Part shown: positions 53,220 through 63,028 of the stretch, in pieces | Position numbering within the stretch: position 1 is the first letter of the stretch | Layout: every line of letters begins with the position of its first letter | NCBI GenBank assembly: GCA_027533395.1 | Contig: JAPZUF010000006.1 | Location: 62,001-126,000 of the forward strand | Length of the DNA: 64,000 bases | Reading direction: 5' to 3' | DNA from: Cyclobacteriaceae bacterium | Lineage (GTDB): Bacteria; Bacteroidota; Bacteroidia; Cytophagales; Cyclobacteriaceae | Notes under the pieces: generated by a model | What the model was told of the DNA's origin: nothing | Database searches by the model: none | Seen by the model: only the letters and a program-made list of their open reading frames with translations | Made by a program: the position numbers and the translations under genes

Positions 53220-55497
53220 TTTTCTGTTTATTGAGCGAAGCTGGTTCAACAAAATTGTAAAATACTTTTGGATTCTTTTTATTTCCTTTTGTATCGGTTT
53301 CCCGTTTTACATTTATTCAGTCAGTATTAACTTATTTGGATTGTTTGGTGGCATGCCGAGCTATGTAGCTATCGAAAATCCTGAAAATGATTTATCATCA
53401 GAAATTATTTCTGCTGATGGCGTATCACTCGGTCGTTACTTTCGTTACAACCGAAGTCAGGTAGCTTTCAATGAACTAAGCCCTGATTTAGTTAATACTT
53501 TAATTTACTCAGAAGACCATCGCTTCTACGAACACAGTGGCATGGATTTCATCGCTTATCTCCGTGTGATTTATGGCGTACTAACACTCGATCCAAAAGG
53601 TGGTGGAAGTACGATTACACAACAACTGGCAAAAAATCTTTATACGCAAAACCCTGAGTTAGCTTTAGATGGTACGTTATCAAAATTAGGAAGATATCCG
53701 CGAAGACTTATTCAAAAAACAAAAGAGTGGATAATCTCCTATCATTTAGAAAAGAATTTCACCAAAGAAGAAATCATCGCCATGTATTTAAACACTGCTG
53801 AGTTTGGCAGTAACTCATACGGCATTAAAGTAGCAGCAGAAACTTACTTTGGTAAAACACCTGATAGTTTAAATGTTCAAGAATCGGCAGTATTAGTCGG
53901 CATGTTGCAAGCCATTACAAAGTTCAATCCAGTATTTAATCCGGAAAATTCTTTATCAAAAAGAAACGAAGTATTGGCCAAGCTATTGAAGCATGGCTAT
54001 ATACAATCCAAACAAGACTTTGATTCTATCAAAGCACTTCCTATAGCACTCAGTTATAAAGTACAAAATCAAAACGAAGGTTTAGCAACTTACTTTAGAA
54101 CAGTTATCAGAAATGATTTAATGAAATGGTGCGAAGAAAATGGATATGACTTATGGGAAAGTGGATTAAAAATTTATACTACCATAGATAGTCGCATGCA
54201 ACGTTATGCTGAAGAAGCTTTAACCAATCATATGCGTAACTTGCAAAAAGACTTTAAAAACAGCTGGAACGGTCGCGACCCATGGATGGATGAAAACTTT
54301 AATACCATCAAAGGTTTTTTAGAATCTCGCATTAAGCAAACCGATGCATATAGAAATTATGTAGCTAAGTATGGTGTAGATTCTGATTCAGTAAAAATCA
54401 TGTTGAATGTTAAAAAACCCATGCGCATTTTTACATGGGATGGCGAGCGCGATACATTGTTTAGCTCAATGGATTCACTTAATTATTACAAAAGATTTTT
54501 ACAAGCCGGATTTATGTCGATGGACCCACACACCGGTGAAGTTAAGGCGTGGGTTGGTGGTATCAATCACAAATATTTTAAATACGATCACGTTAAACAA
54601 GGCACAAGGCAACCAGGTTCTACTTTTAAACCATTTACATATGGAACTGCAATCGAAAATGGTTTTAGTCCTTGTCTAAAATTACCAGACATTTCACCAA
54701 GTTTTGATTTACCTAGTGGCACATGGCGACCACCCAATTCAGAAGGTGGTTATGGCAATGGAGAAAAATATACGCTAAGACAAGCCATGGCACGCTCGTT
54801 AAATTCCATTACAGCACAATTAATTCAAAAAGTAAAACCAGAAAATGTTGTTGATTTTGCAAAACGTGCAGGCATCGAAAGTCCATTAGATGCTGTACCA
54901 TCTCTTTGTTTAGGCGTAAGTGATGTAAGTTTGTTTGAGTTAATTGGGGCATACTCAACATTTGTTAATGAAGGTATCTATACACAACCTTATTATATCA
55001 GCAGGATTGAAGATAAGAATGGAAACATTGTTGAAGTGTTTACACCTAAAACACGCCAAGCCATGAACGAGCAAACTGCCTACAAAATGGTTTACATGTT
55101 GAAAGGTGGTGTAGAAGAAGAAGGTGGAACATCAAGAGGCTTGCCTGCGGAATTAAAAATTGAAAACGAAATTGGTGGAAAAACAGGAACAACCAACAAT
55201 GCATCAGACGGCTGGTATATGGGCATAACACCCAATTTAGTTTCTGGGGCATGGGTAGGTGGAGACGAACGCAGCATACATTATCGCTCGTGGGATAAAG
55301 GTCAAGGATCTAAAACGGCCAGACCGATTTGGGCTCAATATATGTTAAAAGTTTATGGAGACACAACGCTGCCCTATAAGAAAGGATTTTTTAAATTACC
55401 TTCTTCGGGCATGGATGCTACTTTAGATTGCGATCGTTATGAACAAAGTGATTCCGGAAATCCGGATGAAAGCTGGAATCCAGATGATAGCATATAA
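53170..55497 (+). CDS. Class A penicillin-binding protein (PBP1A)
   Basis: The 775-residue protein has an N-terminal membrane helix (about 30-55), a glycosyltransferase domain with SEDHRFYEHSGMDF and GGGSTITQQLAKNLY, and a transpeptidase domain with SxxK (GSTFKPFTYG), SLN (ARSLNSITAQ) and KTGTTNNASDGWYMG. It polymerises and cross-links peptidoglycan. It overlaps the sprE end by 50 bp and stops 5 bp before uvrC, so the three are probably in one transcript. Confidence 0.95.
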   Translation: MNTSSSTRDTIKQKIRSFLFIERSWFNKIVKYFWILFISFCIGFPFYIYSVSINLFGLFGGMPSYVAIENPENDLSSEIISADGVSLGRYFRYNRSQVAFNELSPDLVNTLIYSEDHRFYEHSGMDFIAYLRVIYGVLTLDPKGGGSTITQQLAKNLYTQNPELALDGTLSKLGRYPRRLIQKTKEWIISYHLEKNFTKEEIIAMYLNTAEFGSNSYGIKVAAETYFGKTPDSLNVQESAVLVGMLQAITKFNPVFNPENSLSKRNEVLAKLLKHGYIQSKQDFDSIKALPIALSYKVQNQNEGLATYFRTVIRNDLMKWCEENGYDLWESGLKIYTTIDSRMQRYAEEALTNHMRNLQKDFKNSWNGRDPWMDENFNTIKGFLESRIKQTDAYRNYVAKYGVDSDSVKIMLNVKKPMRIFTWDGERDTLFSSMDSLNYYKRFLQAGFMSMDPHTGEVKAWVGGINHKYFKYDHVKQGTRQPGSTFKPFTYGTAIENGFSPCLKLPDISPSFDLPSGTWRPPNSEGGYGNGEKYTLRQAMARSLNSITAQLIQKVKPENVVDFAKRAGIESPLDAVPSLCLGVSDVSLFELIGAYSTFVNEGIYTQPYYISRIEDKNGNIVEVFTPKTRQAMNEQTAYKMVYMLKGGVEEEGGTSRGLPAELKIENEIGGKTGTTNNASDGWYMGITPNLVSGAWVGGDERSIHYRSWDKGQGSKTARPIWAQYMLKVYGDTTLPYKKGFFKLPSSGMDATLDCDRYEQSDSGNPDESWNPDDSI

Positions 55498-55502
55498 AAA
55501 AT

Positions 55503-57305
55503 ATGCCAGCGGTAGCGTTAAAAGAACAGCTCGATAATTTACCTGAAAGTCCGGGAGTATATCGCTATTACAACGATAAGCAAATTTTGATTTATGTTGG
55601 CAAGGCGAAAAACATTAAAAAAAGAGTTACCTCTTATTTTAATGCAAGCAGTAACCACAATCGTAAGACTAAAAAACTAGTTTCTGAAATCAAAAATATA
55701 GAGTATACAATTTCGAATACTGAATTTGATGCTTTACTTTTAGAAAACAATTTAATCAAAGAGAATCAGCCTAAGTATAATATCCTACTGAAGGATGATA
55801 AAACTTTTCCATATCTCTGCATCTTAAAAGAAAGGTTTCCAAGAATAATTTCTACTAGAAAATTCATAGCCGGACAAGGCGAATACTTTGGCCCATTCTC
55901 TAGTGTTGTAGCTATGAAAAGTGTTCTAGAGTTAGTTAGAAAATTATATAGCATCCGTACCTGTAGTTTTAATCTATCTAAAGAAAATATTGCGCACAAA
56001 AAATTTAAAGTTTGTTTAGAATATCATGTTGGCAATTGCAAAGGCCCTTGTGAAGGTTTACAAAAAGAAGAAGAATATTTAGAAGACATTAAGCAAGCAA
56101 GATATATACTAAAAGGAAATTTAGCTGCTGTTCAAAACTACTTTGAAACACAGATGAATATTCATGCAGAAAATCTGGATTTTGAAAAAGCACAATTTTA
56201 CAAAGATAAACTTACTCTATTAGATAAGTTTCAAACCAAATCATTAGTTGTTAATAAATCTATTACCAACATCGATGTTATCACCATTATAACCGGAGAA
56301 GCAAATGCTTACGTTAACTATTTACAAATCATAGAAGGAAGTATCGTTTACTCTAAAACTATTGCCATACAAAATGTAGGCGATGAAACACCAGAAGAGA
56401 TAATTAGTAGCGCTGCACAACAACTTCGCGAAAGTATTAAAAGCGAAAATAAACTCATCCTTTCCAACATAACCTTAGCCTATACTGAACCAGGAGTGGA
56501 GAACGCTATACCTGAAATTGGAGATAAGAAAAAACTTGTTGCTCTCTCTGCTAAAAATGCCTTAGAGCTAAAAAAAGAAAAGGAGATGAGTAAGCTCGCA
56601 CGTAAGTCGCGTAACTTTGAAGTGCTAGATATTTTACAAAAAGATTTACAATTAAAATCTTTACCAGTCATCATCGAATGTTTCGACAACTCAAATTTTC
56701 AAGGTAGCAGTCCGGTTGCATCAATGGTTCGTTTTGTAGATGCAAAACCAGACAAAGCGGGTTATCGCCATTTTAATATTAAAACTGTAGAAGGTCCAAA
56801 CGATTTTGCGTCCATGAAAGAAATTGTAACGAGGCGATACAAAAGATTAATTGAAGAAAATAAGCAACTGCCAGATTTAATTGTAATAGATGGTGGTAAA
56901 GGCCAACTTAGTTCAGCTATTGAAGCTATGAATGAAGTTGGCATTTATGGCAGAATTCCAGTGATTGGCATAGCTAAAAGGCTGGAAGAAATTTACACAC
57001 CAGGTGATAACTTACCTCTAATGATTAATAAAAAATCAGCAGGGTTACGTTTGCTTCAACAGATACGAGATGAGGCACACCGTTTTGCGATTACCTTTCA
57101 CCGATTAAAACGTTCGAAGAAAAACACTAGCTCAACATTAGAAGAAATAGAAGGAGTTGGTAAAGCAACAGCCGAAAAACTATTGAAACATTTTAAATCT
57201 CTTAAAAAATTAAGTGAAGCTGACTTGAAAACGATAGAAGCAATTGTTCCGCACCATGTTGCACAAAAAGTAAAAGAAGTATTAAGTAAAGAAGAAAGTA
57301 AATAA
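55503..57305 (+). CDS. uvrC: Excinuclease ABC subunit C
   Basis: The 600-residue protein has the GIY-YIG domain (SPGVYRYYNDKQILIYVGKAKNIKKRV), the UVR motif (ENLDFEKAQFYKDKL), the RNase H-like UvrC domain (IECFDNSNFQGSSPVASMVRF, PDLIVIDGGKGQL) and a C-terminal helix-hairpin-helix region (LEEIEGVGKATAEKLLKHF). It makes the two cuts around DNA damage in nucleotide excision repair. The length is normal. Confidence 0.97.
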   Translation: MPAVALKEQLDNLPESPGVYRYYNDKQILIYVGKAKNIKKRVTSYFNASSNHNRKTKKLVSEIKNIEYTISNTEFDALLLENNLIKENQPKYNILLKDDKTFPYLCILKERFPRIISTRKFIAGQGEYFGPFSSVVAMKSVLELVRKLYSIRTCSFNLSKENIAHKKFKVCLEYHVGNCKGPCEGLQKEEEYLEDIKQARYILKGNLAAVQNYFETQMNIHAENLDFEKAQFYKDKLTLLDKFQTKSLVVNKSITNIDVITIITGEANAYVNYLQIIEGSIVYSKTIAIQNVGDETPEEIISSAAQQLRESIKSENKLILSNITLAYTEPGVENAIPEIGDKKKLVALSAKNALELKKEKEMSKLARKSRNFEVLDILQKDLQLKSLPVIIECFDNSNFQGSSPVASMVRFVDAKPDKAGYRHFNIKTVEGPNDFASMKEIVTRRYKRLIEENKQLPDLIVIDGGKGQLSSAIEAMNEVGIYGRIPVIGIAKRLEEIYTPGDNLPLMINKKSAGLRLLQQIRDEAHRFAITFHRLKRSKKNTSSTLEEIEGVGKATAEKLLKHFKSLKKLSEADLKTIEAIVPHHVAQKVKEVLSKEESK

Positions 57306-57333
57306 AAAAAGTCCAGCTGAACTGGACTTTTTT
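57305..57333. terminator. Bidirectional terminator between uvrC and gldN
   Basis: Stem AAAAAGTCCAG/CTGGACTTTTT with loop CTGAA; T-runs on both strands serve uvrC (plus) and gldN (minus). Confidence 0.9.
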
Positions 57334-57352
57334 TATTCTATGAAATAACAGA

Positions 57353-58255
57353 TTAATATTCCCAAAGATTGTGTTCTTTCTCCATTAAGAGATTTTCCTG
57401 TCTATAAACTTCATTAACTCCATCAATTCTACGGAATTTATCACCCATACTACTGCTTATCATTGTTAAGATATCAAGGTCATCCGGATTTTCTGTTTTT
57501 ATGATATAACCATGAAACAATCTTAAGAGAAATGCATCAGCAAAATTCTTATTCTGTGCTGTGTTTTGTCTGTTAAACCAAACGGCTTTAGCAGGATATT
57601 GTCTGAATTTTACTTCAAGATCTTTGTACCTTACTATTCCAACAGGTTTAAACAAATTTTGCAAATCATCAAATACATACATTTGAATTGACTGGATATC
57701 ATAGTACAAGCGAGATCTTCTTTTATCGAAAATCAAATCCTCCTTAATTACTAAACGCACTACATCTCTTGCACCAAAGGTTAAAGCTTTACCTTGCTGA
57801 GTTACAGCCCATTCACCACCAGGAGATTGCTCTGGATTTACACCAGTGTTATCAGCCTGAGCTTCATAATTTTTACCACCGAAAGCAACAATATCACCTT
57901 GATAGTAAGAATTACCTGGAGCCCACTCAGGATATTGAACTTCTTCAGAGCGAACTAAAGCAGCGGTCGCATCTTCTTTTGTAGACTTTGTTGTGAGAGA
58001 ATCGTTTTTGTAAACATCAATTTCTCCTGACTGAATTAAATCGAGAATAAATTTAGTTACTTCACCATTAACTGAATAGAAACCCTTATTCTGCTTTTCG
58101 GTCAAATCCATTTGCCTCCACAAACGAACTCGATAATGTTGCTCGTATAGTGCGATTGGATCAATAGAGTTAGGATTATATTGATCTTCTTCGGTTTGAG
58201 CTAACGCTACACCAAAAAAGCTAAGGACAAAGAGGGAACAAAATAATTTTTTCAT
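57353..58255 (-). CDS. gldN: T9SS/gliding protein GldN
   Basis: The 300-residue protein has a signal peptide (to ALAQ, about 20) and matches GldN: DPIALYEQHYRVRLWRQMDLTEKQNKGFYSVNGEVTKFILDLI and YFDIQSI-like YYDIQSIQMYVFDDLQNLFKPVGIVRYKDL. GldN forms the periplasmic ring with GldK. An insertion (about 90-140, WAPGNSYYQGDIVAFGGKNYEAQ) resembles a carbohydrate-binding motif and is unusual in GldN. It is the last of the gldKLMN cluster. Confidence 0.92.
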   Translation of the reverse strand: MKKLFCSLFVLSFFGVALAQTEEDQYNPNSIDPIALYEQHYRVRLWRQMDLTEKQNKGFYSVNGEVTKFILDLIQSGEIDVYKNDSLTTKSTKEDATAALVRSEEVQYPEWAPGNSYYQGDIVAFGGKNYEAQADNTGVNPEQSPGGEWAVTQQGKALTFGARDVVRLVIKEDLIFDKRRSRLYYDIQSIQMYVFDDLQNLFKPVGIVRYKDLEVKFRQYPAKAVWFNRQNTAQNKNFADAFLLRLFHGYIIKTENPDDLDILTMISSSMGDKFRRIDGVNEVYRQENLLMEKEHNLWEY

Positions 58256-58262
58256 TCTAAAT

Positions 58263-59852
58263 TTATTTTACAGGTATCAGGATAAAATCCTGTGCAGTTG
58301 TTGGAACAGGTTCGTCTGTACCTTTGTATGTTTTTCTAATTACTTGGCGCAATTCAACGATGATAACATCTCCAGCTCTTAATTGTCCTAAACCCTTCAA
58401 ATCAACGATCTCTGATGTATAGTTAGATAATGTTGCAACAGCGTTGCCTCCACGATTTAACAATATATTCATCTGACGAATACGGAAGTTAGCATCTTTT
58501 GGTACTTCATCTTTAAAGTTAGCTTCAGCCTCAGCATTAACTTTTATCTGAGGAGAATTTGCTTTGATGCCTTGCTTAGGATCGATATCACGACCAGAGG
58601 CATCCTTAGCCAAAAATCTAGGGCGAGGGATAGGTTTAGCTTCGAAATTAACCGACCCAAGCGGTGCACCACCATTTGAAACAGTAACTGCAAATTTTCT
58701 TTGCGAAGGAATAATGGTTGTTACACCGGCTTTATCACCTTTCTGTACTTCAGCTCCATTGCTGCTAAAAGAAGGATTGAAAGCAGGACCTAAGCCACTA
58801 ACTTCAAAAGTTACTGCGTTACCACAATTCATGTAAAGTCTTGGTGCGTTACCAGTTGTTGTTTTGATTACTGGCTCCGCAACATAATAATCGATCACTC
58901 TTGAAAAAGTTGTATCGGCTAATTTAATTTCTGCTTTAAACGACTTTTTAGCTAAACCAGTTGCTTTATCATATGAACCGCCACTAGCCGTAAACTCGAC
59001 TTTACCTATTGGAATGCCCGCATCAGAGATAGCATTGTTTAATTTAGCACCATCTCTAAAGAATTCTGGAGTAACCGCTGAAGCTGCACCAGATATGAAC
59101 ATTTCTGCTTCATATTTAGTACCTGCAACTACTACTTGGGATTTAGGTAACACCATTGGTACAAACTTGTCAAAACGAATAGTTCCAACATTTGCTTCCT
59201 CTGCCAATTTAGCTAATGCTTTGCTTTCATATTCTAAAACTTCTGTTTGAATTTGAGTAACAGATGCTAAGGCAGCAATTGGTGGAGTGTTTTCAAACAT
59301 GAAAGTTCTGAAGTCTTTATTATCGTGCTTATCATTATCCTTAAACATCTCAATTTCGTCAGGAGACTTCGTCAACTTCTCAAATTTTTCAGAAGGGCAA
59401 AGTTCAGAAACTTGTTTTACGTAATCATTGAGAAGCTTTTCAAAACCTACACCGTGAGGAGACCTTGGATCGATCATCATGGTTGCAACCTTTGAGCTAT
59501 GGTCATTGATAAACTTATCATCGATTTTATCAGTACCTGAAGTTTTCATCATCTCCTTTTTAAGGTCGTCAATTGACTTTAAAGTAGACTTAGTCAATTC
59601 ACGTACTTTAGTAGCATTTTCTTTTGCTCTAACAACCTTGGGATTCTGATTTTTACCAGCCTCTTCAATAATGTTATCGAGTGTCGTTTGGTTTTTACTA
59701 CTTCCCTCAGCTATAAGACCATCCAGTGTTGATTGGATGATGGCAAATTTTTCGAGAACGGCACTACTTACCTGAAGGGCCAACAAAGCTGTTAGCACCA
59801 GGTACATCATACCGATGAGTTTTTGTCTGGGTGTTTCCTTACCACCTGCCAT
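58263..59852 (-). CDS. gldM: T9SS motor protein GldM
   Basis: The 529-residue protein has the GldM N-terminus MAGGKETPRQKLIGMMYLVLTALLALQVSSAVLEKF, a single membrane helix with the residues that contact GldL, and a large periplasmic part with repeated beta domains (for example VFRVIDYYVAEPVIKTTTGNAPRLYMNCGNAVTFEVSG). With GldL it forms the proton-driven motor of type IX secretion and gliding. Confidence 0.96.
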   Translation of the reverse strand: MAGGKETPRQKLIGMMYLVLTALLALQVSSAVLEKFAIIQSTLDGLIAEGSSKNQTTLDNIIEEAGKNQNPKVVRAKENATKVRELTKSTLKSIDDLKKEMMKTSGTDKIDDKFINDHSSKVATMMIDPRSPHGVGFEKLLNDYVKQVSELCPSEKFEKLTKSPDEIEMFKDNDKHDNKDFRTFMFENTPPIAALASVTQIQTEVLEYESKALAKLAEEANVGTIRFDKFVPMVLPKSQVVVAGTKYEAEMFISGAASAVTPEFFRDGAKLNNAISDAGIPIGKVEFTASGGSYDKATGLAKKSFKAEIKLADTTFSRVIDYYVAEPVIKTTTGNAPRLYMNCGNAVTFEVSGLGPAFNPSFSSNGAEVQKGDKAGVTTIIPSQRKFAVTVSNGGAPLGSVNFEAKPIPRPRFLAKDASGRDIDPKQGIKANSPQIKVNAEAEANFKDEVPKDANFRIRQMNILLNRGGNAVATLSNYTSEIVDLKGLGQLRAGDVIIVELRQVIRKTYKGTDEPVPTTAQDFILIPVK

Positions 59853-59903
59853 AATCGTTAGTTCGGTTGGTTATTTAAAATATATAACAATGAGCAATTT
59901 CAA

Positions 59904-60728
59904 TTATTGTCCGCCTTTCATGGCAGTAAGCATGCTTCCGTAAACTTTATTTAATGAAGTAAGATTATCAGTAAGCTTACCAAGTTCAGTTGTGAATTTG
60001 GCAGTGTTATCACCTACTTTAGATAAACCGTTCATAGCGCCAGTTAAGCTTTCATAGAACTTGTTCATGTTTTTAACGTGGCTATCTGCATCCTTCAATT
60101 CCATTTCATATACAGAATTTAGTGCAGCTAGATTTTTTGTTACTTTCTGAACTTGAGCGTGGTATTCACCAGTATCTTTTGATGCATCAGCCATAGCGGA
60201 AACAGCTTTCATAGCTACACTGTAAGAAGCATTCATATCCGACAAAGACTTGCTCGCAGTTTGAACGTTTTTCGCATATTCATTAGTTGCAACTGCTGCA
60301 TTAGCCAAGTTTGACATTTGAGATGTTGATGTGGCTAAGTTTGTTAGACCTTTACCAAGGTTATCCAAAAGATTTTGATCAACCTTAGCTGTTTTTAACA
60401 TTTCATCGATTTTCAATAGCGCAGAATCATTACCTCCGGTTGCACCTGCTTTTCTAACAGTAGGCGTTGCAACTGGACCTTCGAAATCTTCAGCAAGTTC
60501 TGGATAAACTTTTGACCAATCGATTTCTTTGTGTGCAGGTTCGAATGCACTCAAAAAGAAAATGATGGCTTCGGTGATCAAACCAACCATCAACATTTGG
60601 TCTGCACCTTCTAAGTGAAGAATTTTAAAAAGAGCACCAACAATTACGATGGCCGCGCCAATACCGTAAACTTTTGGCATGATGGTTTTAAACATTAGCT
60701 CAACAAATCCGCCTTTTTTCTTGCTCAT
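59904..60728 (-). CDS. gldL: T9SS motor protein GldL
   Basis: The 274-residue protein has two membrane helices near the N-terminus (KVYGIGAAIVIVGALFKIL and MLMVGLITEAIIFFLSAFEP) with the conserved Glu in the second, then a long cytoplasmic helical domain. It forms the cytoplasmic-membrane part of the GldLM proton motor. Confidence 0.95.
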   Translation of the reverse strand: MSKKKGGFVELMFKTIMPKVYGIGAAIVIVGALFKILHLEGADQMLMVGLITEAIIFFLSAFEPAHKEIDWSKVYPELAEDFEGPVATPTVRKAGATGGNDSALLKIDEMLKTAKVDQNLLDNLGKGLTNLATSTSQMSNLANAAVATNEYAKNVQTASKSLSDMNASYSVAMKAVSAMADASKDTGEYHAQVQKVTKNLAALNSVYEMELKDADSHVKNMNKFYESLTGAMNGLSKVGDNTAKFTTELGKLTDNLTSLNKVYGSMLTAMKGGQ

Positions 60729-60789
60729 TGTAGTATGGGTTTAGTTCTGCGTTTTTTAGTAGGTTAAATATAGAGAGACTTTTTAATTA

Positions 60790-61872
60790 TTAAAATTCTT
60801 GCCCTGAAGATCGGCCAAGGTGCGTCATAGCGCAACGGAAACCGATGTAAGCACGGGTAGAATCTTTAAATTCATATGTTCTTGTTCCTGTTTCTAGATA
60901 GAAGGCTACATCTTTCCACGAACCTCCTCTTATTACTTTTTTAGGGACAATTTTAGCGTTGTATTTTTTGCTTTCAGGATTTGTTCTTTCATCGATGTAT
61001 TGGGGGTTTAAATCCCAAACAGTTGGAACCGAGGCTGCGTAAAAATCATCTAGGCACCATTCAGAAACATTACCTGCCATATCAAACAACCCATAGTCGT
61101 TGGGGAAATAGGAACTTACAGGAGCTGAGTATGCGAATCCATCATCATAAAAGTTACCTCGACCTGGTTTAAAATTAGCTAACATACAGCCTTTTGAGTT
61201 TCGGATGTAAGGATTTCCCCAAGGGTATTTTGCTAAATCGCGTCCTCCTCTTGCTGCATATTCCCATTCCGCTTCTGATGGCAGACGGAAAGCAGGCATA
61301 GGTGGTTCGCCATTGGTTTTTCTAAATTCGTTCCAATAAGCGGTTCTCCACTTGCTGAAGTACGTTGCTGCTTCCCAATTGATACCTACAACAGGGTAAT
61401 CATCATAGCCAGGGTGCCAATAATAGTAATCTTGAAAAGGATCTCCCATGTGGTGTGAAAAGTCTTTCACCCAAACAGTAGTATCAGGATAATATTTTTG
61501 GCGAAAATCTTCTGTAGATGGCGCTTCAAAGCCCTCGATTGCACCATTTTCTTCCAGATGCCACATTGTAAATTGACGATACTCATTGTTGGTAATTTCA
61601 GTATCGTCCATAAAGAACGGACCGATTGTTACTTGTTTGTTGTAGTTAATTTGAGTTGAAGCAGGATCTTCATCTGCCTGACCCATGTGGAAAGTTCCGG
61701 CTGGTATTGGTACCATCCCTAATGGAATGACCATTGTCCATCCTTCGCGGCCGGCAACACCGATTACCTGACCTTCGTCTCCCCCACTTTTTCCGAGACC
61801 CAAAAGCCCGCAGGCCCCGGCAACAAAACCAGTAAGAATGAGTGCTATTCTTCCGAGGGTTAATTTATTCAT
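60790..61872 (-). CDS. gldK: T9SS lipoprotein GldK
   Basis: The 360-residue lipoprotein (lipobox near GFVAGACG) has a formylglycine-generating-like domain: GMVPIPAGTFHMGQADEDP, DDTEITNNEYRQF, FRLPSEAEWEYAARGG and FDMAGNVSEWCLDDF, with RGGSWKDVAFYLETGTRTYEFKDSTRAYIGFRCAM at the end. It forms the periplasmic ring with GldN. Confidence 0.95.
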   Translation of the reverse strand: MNKLTLGRIALILTGFVAGACGLLGLGKSGGDEGQVIGVAGREGWTMVIPLGMVPIPAGTFHMGQADEDPASTQINYNKQVTIGPFFMDDTEITNNEYRQFTMWHLEENGAIEGFEAPSTEDFRQKYYPDTTVWVKDFSHHMGDPFQDYYYWHPGYDDYPVVGINWEAATYFSKWRTAYWNEFRKTNGEPPMPAFRLPSEAEWEYAARGGRDLAKYPWGNPYIRNSKGCMLANFKPGRGNFYDDGFAYSAPVSSYFPNDYGLFDMAGNVSEWCLDDFYAASVPTVWDLNPQYIDERTNPESKKYNAKIVPKKVIRGGSWKDVAFYLETGTRTYEFKDSTRAYIGFRCAMTHLGRSSGQEF

Positions 61873-61959
61873 AATCTAAAATTTGATAATAATAACACGT
61901 TTAAAAAAAGTCCTCCAAATTCAGTAAAAAGAAACGAAATGCAAAATAAATAAAATCGA

Positions 61960-62916
61960 TTAATGCCTATATCTGGGCGTCCGAACGATTTTTTTGCCAC
62001 TGCCAGGGTTAATTGGCAGTTCGTAACTTAACATAAACTCGTGAGAAGTTGGTTGTTTGGCATCCTGTGCTCTAACAATGTAGTCCATAGAATAACCAAA
62101 GCGTAATGATCTGTCTTTCAGGAAACTGTAACCTAATAATACTGAGGCGGCTTCTGACTGGCGAAAACCTAAACCACCCCACATTTTACTTTTGTAGAAA
62201 GCCAAAGCGCTTAAATCCACTGATGTCTTATTTAAATCTGTTTTAACTAAAGTTGAGAATTGAAAATTTAGGTCAAAACTCATTTCATAGAAATAACCTG
62301 CTGTAAAGTTTACGTGATTTTCTAATTGATTGCGCACTTCATTTACACCAAAATCAAATTGAGATTTCAACAAATGGTTAAAACCTACACCAGCATAATA
62401 TTTTTCTGAGCGATAAAACAAACCAAATCCTAAGTCTGGCTTTACTTGTGAATCTATACCATCTTGCAGAACCGGATCATTTTGTTGAGTAGGTCTATAT
62501 TTGCTCCAGTCGATTGATTGAGAAAATGCTCCTAGCTTTACCGCTATGCTTAGCTTATTATCTTTTATGCCTAAATGCTGCGCATACATTATTTGTGCTT
62601 CCAAATTATTTAGAGGACCTAAATCATCGTTAAGTACGTATGCGCCAAATCCTCCCCTTGTTTTATATATTGGTGTATTAAAACTCACCATTTGGGTTAT
62701 AGGTGCGCCACCTGTTCCGCCAAAAGCTTGGTAACCTGTCCATTGATTTCTGTAAAATGCAGTTAACCGTGTTACCCCATCTACTCCGGCAAAAGCGGGT
62801 GTTACATATAAATTATTGAACATGTAATTTGTGAACAGAGGATCTTGTTGTGCTTGAACCCCTGAAGCCGCAAAAAGTAGTAACGCAAAAGCGATTAAAA
62901 ACGACTTAACAAACAT
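61960..62916 (-). CDS. PorP/SprF-family type IX membrane protein
   Basis: I choose the ATG at 62916, which gives a proper signal peptide (MFVKSFLIAFALLLFAASGVQAQ); an upstream ATG at 62964 would bury it. The 318-residue protein has the PorP/SprF pattern QDPLFTNYMFNNLYVTPAFAG and a beta-barrel with repeated aromatic strands. PorP/SprF sits in the outer membrane and works with the GldKN ring. It heads the gldKLMN cluster. Confidence 0.9.
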   Translation of the reverse strand: MFVKSFLIAFALLLFAASGVQAQQDPLFTNYMFNNLYVTPAFAGVDGVTRLTAFYRNQWTGYQAFGGTGGAPITQMVSFNTPIYKTRGGFGAYVLNDDLGPLNNLEAQIMYAQHLGIKDNKLSIAVKLGAFSQSIDWSKYRPTQQNDPVLQDGIDSQVKPDLGFGLFYRSEKYYAGVGFNHLLKSQFDFGVNEVRNQLENHVNFTAGYFYEMSFDLNFQFSTLVKTDLNKTSVDLSALAFYKSKMWGGLGFRQSEAASVLLGYSFLKDRSLRFGYSMDYIVRAQDAKQPTSHEFMLSYELPINPGSGKKIVRTPRYRH

Positions 62917-63028
62917 GTTTCTTTGAATAAGAGGATTTAAAGTAAGTGTTTTTTCTTGATACAACCAACATCGCTTGCTTAAAGTGTAATAAAAAACACT
63001 TAAATGTAAAATACCGAGTATGAAGTAG

